Source: Planctomycetota bacterium
GTDB taxonomy: Bacteria; Planctomycetota; Planctomycetia; Pirellulales; Pirellulaceae
Length of the DNA stretch: 27,289 nucleotides
Assembly (NCBI GenBank): GCA_026692885.1
Contig: JAPLNJ010000724.1
Location: 1 to 27,289, forward strand
Direction: 5' to 3'
The position numbers and the translations under genes were made by a program. Below are positions 23,042 through 27,289 of this stretch, piece by piece (the stretch's first letter is position 1; the number at the start of each line of letters is the position of its first letter). The notes under the pieces were generated by a model. It made no database searches and was not told the origin of the DNA. It worked only from the letters and a program-made list of their open reading frames with translations.

Positions 23042-24793
23042 CTACCGGGGCACACGAGCCAGCCCCAATTCAATCAATTGCAGCTGCAGATCCACCGCCA
23101 GCTCGCTCATGTACCGCGTCCCTTTCGAGTTGACGTCCTTCGAGACGCCCTGCCACGGATCGCTCATCCGTTCATAGATCGCGCCCGCCCACGGCCCGGT
23201 CGTCTCTTGGCACCAGAAGTTGCACTGGATCAGACGGTCACACAGATCGCCGTACAGCGGACGGCCGGTCAAGCGTGCTAAGCGATGCAGGCAGGCGATC
23301 TTGGCGTTGTTGTAGCAGTAGTTCGAGTACTGCAAATAGTGCTGCTGCTCGGCGTGACAGGTCTGCGTCGGGTTCCGCACCCAGGCCAGTTGCTTGGGAC
23401 ATAGCATCAGGAACGCCAGCAGCGCGTCGGCCTCGGCCCGGACCAAGGCCTCGCGGTCGCCGCTCGCCTCGTGTTTATCCAGCCAGTACTCGACCACCTG
23501 CCAGACGCTATCGGATTCGAAGTCCTGCGGTGGCAAGTCCGTGTGGGCGCCGGTGAACCAACAGCGGCCCTCCACCTGCCGACGGACGAACTGCTCGAAG
23601 CGGGCGATGGGCGCATCATACCGCGCGTCGCCGGTGATCCGCCGCACGACGGGCAGTGCGACGAGCGCTCGGCCCGACACGACCGACATGGCGTTCCGCT
23701 GCGAGTGCGGGCCGACGACTTGCGGCAGTCCGCCGTCCGGCCGCTGTTGCTTCACCACCCAATCGGCCATCTGCACTCCCAGGCGGTGCCAATCCTGGCG
23801 GTCGAGTCCTTCCCGCTGCTTGACCCGCTGCCAGAGCAGCAGCGTGTAGCGGGCGGCGAAAGCATTCATATCGGGCTTGAGGCCCGGATTGCCGCCGCGG
23901 TCGGTGCTGGCGAACACACCGTCGGGCAAATGGTAGTGGCTCTCGATCGCTCCGAAGTTCACATCCGCCGGGTCGGCATGCTGGGCCTGCTTCACGAAGT
24001 CCATGATGGCGAACGCCCGCTCGCGCCACAGCGGATCGTTGGTCTGCTCGTACAGCAGATAGTCCAGGTACGCGTTGATCGGCGATTCCGGCACGTAGAT
24101 GACCGGCCAGGCGTCTTGGATCTGATAGCCCTTGCCCGGCTGCCACATGCGGTTCACTCGCCGCCCGGCGATAAAAATGGCCAGGGCTTCGTCGGGTGTG
24201 CGAGTCTTCAGCGGTTCCACCTGGTAGCGATTCAGTTGCAGCCAGCCATTCACCAACTGGGTCACTGCCGCCGCCGACTCACCGGCGTCACTGGCCAACA
24301 GTTGGAGCGGCATCCGGTAGCGAATCGCCGCAGACAACTGGCCCCCGCCGCAACGAAACTGAGGTGCCGTCCGGTGGCTGCGAAAATGGAATCCGGTCGT
24401 GCCGGTCCAGTTCGTCGGGTTCAGGTAGTCCGAGGCCGGATCGATCCCGAACAGCACGGCCGCCGACAGGTCCGGGCGGTAGACCAGCGCCGCCGGCACC
24501 CCGCAGTAGCGCAGCGGGGCGAGGTCGACGGCGACATGATTGCCGGCGAACGGATAGAGCCAGCAGCGCCAGGCCTGAACGAATCCATCCCAGGGAGCCA
24601 GGCAGACATCCCAACCTTTCACGTCCCGGTCCACCGACCACTCGGTCGTCCAACTCGCCGCGGGCAGGTCGGCACTCATGGTGATTTCGGCGTGGAACCG
24701 GAGCGTCGCGTCGCCGATCAAGGCTTGGCCGGTCAGACGCACTGTGGCCGGACCAACGGCTTGCCGTGCAGTGCGATCTGACCCAAGCTCCAC
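23042..24793 (-). pseudogene. Alpha/alpha-toroid glycosidase-like C-terminal part of a split LamG protein
   Basis: An open frame of 583 codons has only a GTG start inside the end of the LamG frame. Convincing sequence starts at about residue 16 (ATVRLTGQALIGDATLRF). Residues 15-185 look like a beta-sandwich, and 210-575 like an (alpha/alpha)6 barrel of the six-hairpin glycosidase type (AGRRVNRMWQPGKGYQ, NPGLKPDMNAFAARYTLLLW, DGGLPQVVGPHSQRNAMS, SDSVWQVVEYW, YLQYSNYCYNNAKIACLHRL). I cannot name a GH family or catalytic acids. It lacks its own signal peptide, which the LamG frame supplies. The two frames overlap by 61 bases and differ by one base, so I read them as one secreted protein of about 880 residues broken by an indel or small deletion near 24745-24765. 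Confidence 0.7.
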
Positions 24794-25677
24794 CCGTCAG
24801 CACCGCGCCACAGTTCCCAGGTCAGGCCGGTGGAGTTTTGCAGCGCAAGTGATTCCAGAGGCGGCGTAGGCGCGGCGGCACCGGGCGTCGCAAGCGGCAC
24901 GTCCAGACCGCCCGCCACAGCATGGGCCTGCACGCGATCCGCGGTCAGCACACCGGCATAGAGGGCCGGCTCGGCGAGCGCTCCATCCAAGAACGTGCCG
25001 CGCTCAAGTGGGTCGCCGCCGATCTGGATCGGCCGGTCGTTGGCGATTGGGCCGCCCTCGTCCTCCGCCTGATCGGCCAGGCGGCCGTCGACGTACAGGC
25101 AGTTGAGCCCGGTACTCGAACGGGTCCAGACCACGTGATGCCAGTGGCCGTCGTTCAGGTGTTGGCCGGAGGCGAGGTTCGCATCGGCGCCGGAACCTGC
25201 CGCCCCGGTACTGGTCAGGATACGTCCCTCGTTCTGTCCTGCCTGGAGCGTACCGGCGTTGATCGTCCAGTCGCTGGAACCCGGCCCGGCGGTGGCCTTG
25301 CTGACCAGCGTGGCGCTGCCCGGCCACTGCTTGGCGGTCCAGGGTTGAGTCGCTCGCACCCAAACTTCCACGGACAGTTCGTCCAGGGCGAAGGCGGCCT
25401 GGTGGGGCACGTCGATGAAGGCCCGTTGGCCGTCGAACCGAGCCGCCCGGCCCCCGATGCCCGGCGGGCCGGACTCGTGTTTAACCCCGCCGCGATAGAG
25501 GCCCGCGTGCTGTCCGGTTTCGTCCTTGACTGTATCCCCGTCAGCCGTGGTCGGCTCCTGGAACCGCCACCAGGCGAGCGGCGTATCCTTCCGCACCTCA
25601 GCGCCGTAATCGGCGGCCCAGCCCGAAAGCGTCATTGCCAGCGAGAGGACCGCCCCCGCGATCAAGTGAACGTGCAT
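24733..25677 (-). pseudogene. Secreted LamG domain protein, N-terminal part of the split gene
   Basis: The 314 codons run from the ATG at 25677, preceded by a strong AAGGAG. Residues 1-22 form a signal peptide ending AWA-like (GWAAD). Residues 33-258 are a LamG/concanavalin-like jelly roll (LAWWRFQEP, ARFDGQRAFIDVP, LSVEVWVRA, HWHHVVWTR, LYVDGRL, FLDGALAEPALYAGVL), a domain that binds carbohydrate or protein ligands. After it the sequence continues into the start of the next domain (LTWELWRGADGWSLGQIALHGKPL) and then runs six residues to a stop. That abrupt end, together with the homologous continuation in the -1 frame, marks a frameshift. A half MITE copy sits immediately upstream. Confidence 0.75.
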
Positions 25678-25698
25678 GATTTCTCCTTCGTCAATTGG

Positions 25699-25797
25699 GG
25701 CCTTGATGGTAAGGTTGCCAGTGTTGTCAACGGTTGGGGTGGCTGGTGGCTGAGCCTAAGCGAAGCCCCAGTCCCCGATTGCTGGAGCATTGCGGTA
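25699..25797. repeat. Left-half copy of the MITE-like element
   Basis: This matches 17672-17775 closely: the same terminal repeat (GCCTTGATGGTAAGGTTGC), then ggtggctggtggctgagcc and the gcgaagccccagt segment. The right half and right terminal repeat are missing; a different repeat begins at about 25808. Confidence 0.7.
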
Positions 25798-25807
25798 ATT
25801 TACGCTC

Positions 25808-26105
25808 TTGCCAAGAAGCGTCGCAACATGACAGCCCCGTGCAACGCCCTGATCGTTCTACACGAGTCTCCCGCCCCAAAGGGTCAGCCACAAATCAGCC
25901 CAGCGGCAAAGCGTAGCGGCGACAACCGCGAAGCGACACCCTGGGTGCGGTGATTTCCGATTTTGCCAAGAACTGTCGCAACATGACAGCCCAGCGCAAC
26001 ACCTTGATCGTTCTACACGAGTCTTCCGCCCCAAAGGGGCAGCCACAAAACAGCCCAGGGCAAAGCGTAGCGGCGGCAGCCGCGAAGCGACGCCCTGGGT
26101 ACGGT
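25808..26105. repeat. Two tandem copies of a 155-bp repeat
   Basis: Unit 1 starts at 25808 and unit 2 at 25963 (ttgccaaga...), nearly identical over about 145 bases, including the ccgccccaaaggggcagcca and cagcccag words. Small open frames across it are repeat translations, not genes. Confidence 0.85.
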
Positions 26106-26341
26106 ATCGATTCGACACGGTAGCCCTGAAAGGGCGAAACAAATCGATTGATCCCACGCGTATCGTTCCTCAAAATCGAGCCCGTGGGGTGTGTACAAGA
26201 ATGGCATTGTCGTGCGACGCTGGCTTGTTTCGCCCCTTCAGGGCTGGTGTTCGTGATGCTCTCATAACCCAGGGCGGCGCTACACGGCTGCCGCCGTTCC
26301 GCTCAGCCGCTGGGCTGTTTTGTTTTGCCCCTTTGGGGCGA
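26027..26341. repeat. Large imperfect palindrome with arms of about 115 bp
   Basis: Three paired blocks are nested. 26027-26057 pairs with 26310-26341 (ccccaaagggg and cagccca words). 26072-26100 pairs with 26267-26295 (26 of 29 positions). 26123-26141 pairs with 26226-26244 (18 of 19). The loop is about 84 bases. The left arm is also unit 2 of the tandem repeat. It looks like a composite non-autonomous element. The remaining DNA from 25678 to 26397 holds no gene. Confidence 0.8.
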
Positions 26342-26397
26342 GAGAACACGCGGCCGATTCGAGCGTAGCCGCGTCAAGTCCCATCGTCGGTCCAGGG

Positions 26398-26853
26398 CTA
26401 CAACGCCTCCAGTCGCTCGTGCAACCAAGCCAGGTCATTTCGCCACATGGCGTTGGTCGGGTCGAGTTGCGTCAGCCGTTCGGAAATGGCCACCGCCGCG
26501 GCGTACTCCTGCCGCGCCGCATCGCATTCGCCTTGCCGCTCGGCCACAAGCCCGACCTTGATATGCGACACCGACAAATCGTGCTGCCAGCCGGCGTGGC
26601 TGTCCGGGACTTCGTGTCCGCGGAAGCGGCGGTAGTAGGTTGCGGTGCAGACGACCAGGACGAACTCGGCCCAGTCCAGTTGGTCTAACATCCACCGCGG
26701 CCAGCCCAGTTCCCGCGTGCCTTGTTCGTATTGGTCCAAGCGGGTCTCGACGCCGTCGTCGCGCAGCCGTTCGGACAGACGTAGCACGCGCTGGCGATGC
26801 TCGTCCGAGTCGTGGCTGTAGCTGATAAATGCCTTAGGGCTGGCGTCCGTCAT
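26398..26853 (-). CDS. SEFIR-TPR fusion protein, internally deleted
   Basis: The 151 residues start at the ATG at 26853, which has AAGGA eight bases upstream; the ATG nine bases earlier is too close to it. Residues 6-84 are the first half of a SEFIR domain (KAFISYSHDSDEHRQRVLRL, TRLDQYE, ADW-like WAEFVLVVCTATYYRRFRGH). At about residue 85 (position about 26598) the sequence switches in frame to a TPR-type tail (HAGWQHDLSVSHIKVGLVAE, EYAAAVAISERLTQLDPTNA). The other SEFIR protein here continues at the same point with ETPGVGQGVRYEG, so the second half of the domain has been lost. The SEFIR fold is probably not intact. It could be a translated relic or a new small protein. Confidence 0.7.
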   Translation of the reverse strand: MTDASPKAFISYSHDSDEHRQRVLRLSERLRDDGVETRLDQYEQGTRELGWPRWMLDQLDWAEFVLVVCTATYYRRFRGHEVPDSHAGWQHDLSVSHIKVGLVAERQGECDAARQEYAAAVAISERLTQLDPTNAMWRNDLAWLHERLEAL

Positions 26854-26925
26854 GCTTCGCATCCTTGGGGAGCGAGGGGAACCGGCGAATCAATAATTGT
26901 CGGGCTGACAGGTAAGGGACAAGGG

Positions 26926-26999
26926 CTCACGCAAAGGCGCTAAGACGCCAAGAAACAGAAGACAGGGATCTTCTTTGCGTCTTTGCGCCTCTACGTGAG
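26926..26999. repeat. 29-bp inverted repeat of the aaggcgcaaagacgc type
   Basis: 26926-26954 and 26971-26999 are inverted copies (25 of 29 positions) around a 16-base loop. The word caaaggcgctaagacgcc belongs to a repeat type seen between genes in many bacteria. It lies upstream of the SEFIR-TPR gene. Confidence 0.75.
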
Positions 27000-27289
27000 T
27001 CTTCCGTTCCGCCGCACGTTCCTCCGGTAACCGCAACGTCAACAGGCGGCTGATCCTCAATGCCGCATACTGTGCACTTGGACATGATGAGCCGCAAGGC
27101 GCTAGCCGCGGGTTCTTGGGCGAAAAAACGCGGGCAGTCTTCACCGGCGGCTAACCGTTCTGCTCAAAGTAAGCGGCATTGGGTTTGCTCATCCACGGTT
27201 CGCCGCACCCCGCGCCCCCGACCTGAGGGGCGCAAAACTGGGGAGTCGGGCGTCAAACGGATGGTCCTGTTTTCGTTCCGCCCCCATCC
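27000..27289. other. Window edge without a supported gene
   Basis: Several minus-strand frames stay open for 50-85 codons, some running into the inverted repeat, but none has a clear ribosome binding site and domain. One has a small CTVCG motif after an ATG near 27085. I leave them uncalled. Confidence 0.4.

Noticed and set aside
24922..25953. 343-codon plus-strand frame over the LamG gene
   Set aside because: It is a mirror of the LamG frame and its end is repeat-derived; the minus strand has the signal peptide, RBS and domain.
25808..26105. CRISPR array
   Set aside because: There are only two units of 155 bp with no short-repeat and spacer structure; it is a tandem duplication.
25858..26207. 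Overlapping minus-strand ORFs of 64-99 codons
   Set aside because: They translate the tandem repeat and palindrome; the same peptide string occurs twice because of the DNA repeat. I do not accept them as genes.
26890..27144. 84-codon minus-strand ORF upstream of the SEFIR-TPR gene
   Set aside because: It has a GTG start without RBS, and its last third is translation of the 29-bp inverted repeat; no domain is visible.

Overview
The window looks like a chromosomal stretch of a Planctomycetota bacterium, probably near Pirellulales. The reasons are the high GC (roughly 60% or more over most genes), a twin-arginine secreted GH116 enzyme, LamG proteins, a MoxR ATPase with a separate membrane-anchored VWA protein, an Lgt carrying a PDZ insertion, Uma2 and SEFIR/STAND proteins, and many short palindromic intergenic repeats. 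The assignment rests on gene style only; there is no rRNA, tRNA or other marker gene in the window.

Region 1 (about 0.3-9.3 kb, all minus strand) holds intact genes. These are a secreted linalool dehydratase/isomerase-like alpha/alpha-barrel protein, a secreted CHAP/NlpC-like putative cysteine hydrolase, a Uma2 nuclease-fold protein, a Tat-exported GH116 glucosidase/glucosylceramidase with a jelly-roll insert, a small acidic protein overlapping an HNH endonuclease, and a membrane-anchored prenyltransferase/squalene-cyclase-repeat protein.

Region 2 (9.4-16.9 kb) is core-like: a MoxR AAA+ ATPase (+), a CDGSH iron-sulfur protein (-), Lgt with a PDZ insert (-), an extended-SDR epimerase/reductase (-), a GNAT-like protein (+) and a VWA membrane protein (+). 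Intergenic gaps carry palindromes, a 16-bp tandem repeat that contains the moxR stop codon, and a 74-nt cloverleaf-like element.

Region 3 (16.9-27.3 kb, nearly all minus strand) is an accessory island full of broken genes. It contains a DUF4143 scrap, a short FHA protein, a MITE-like element, a damaged small ORF, a SEFIR gene joined without its NTPase core to the C-terminal part of a STAND/membrane/TPR protein, a methionine-sulfoxide-reductase (fRMsr/GAF) scrap, a LamG plus alpha/alpha-toroid gene split by a frameshift, a block of repeats, and a second SEFIR gene fused in frame to a TPR tail.

The SEFIR, STAND, TPR and FHA domains suggest this island once encoded signalling or conflict (antiphage-like) proteins. 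In its present state it looks like a deletion-prone graveyard. The two SEFIR loci and the damaged partner ORF are the best candidates for an undescribed system, but an intact version would have to be found in a relative.
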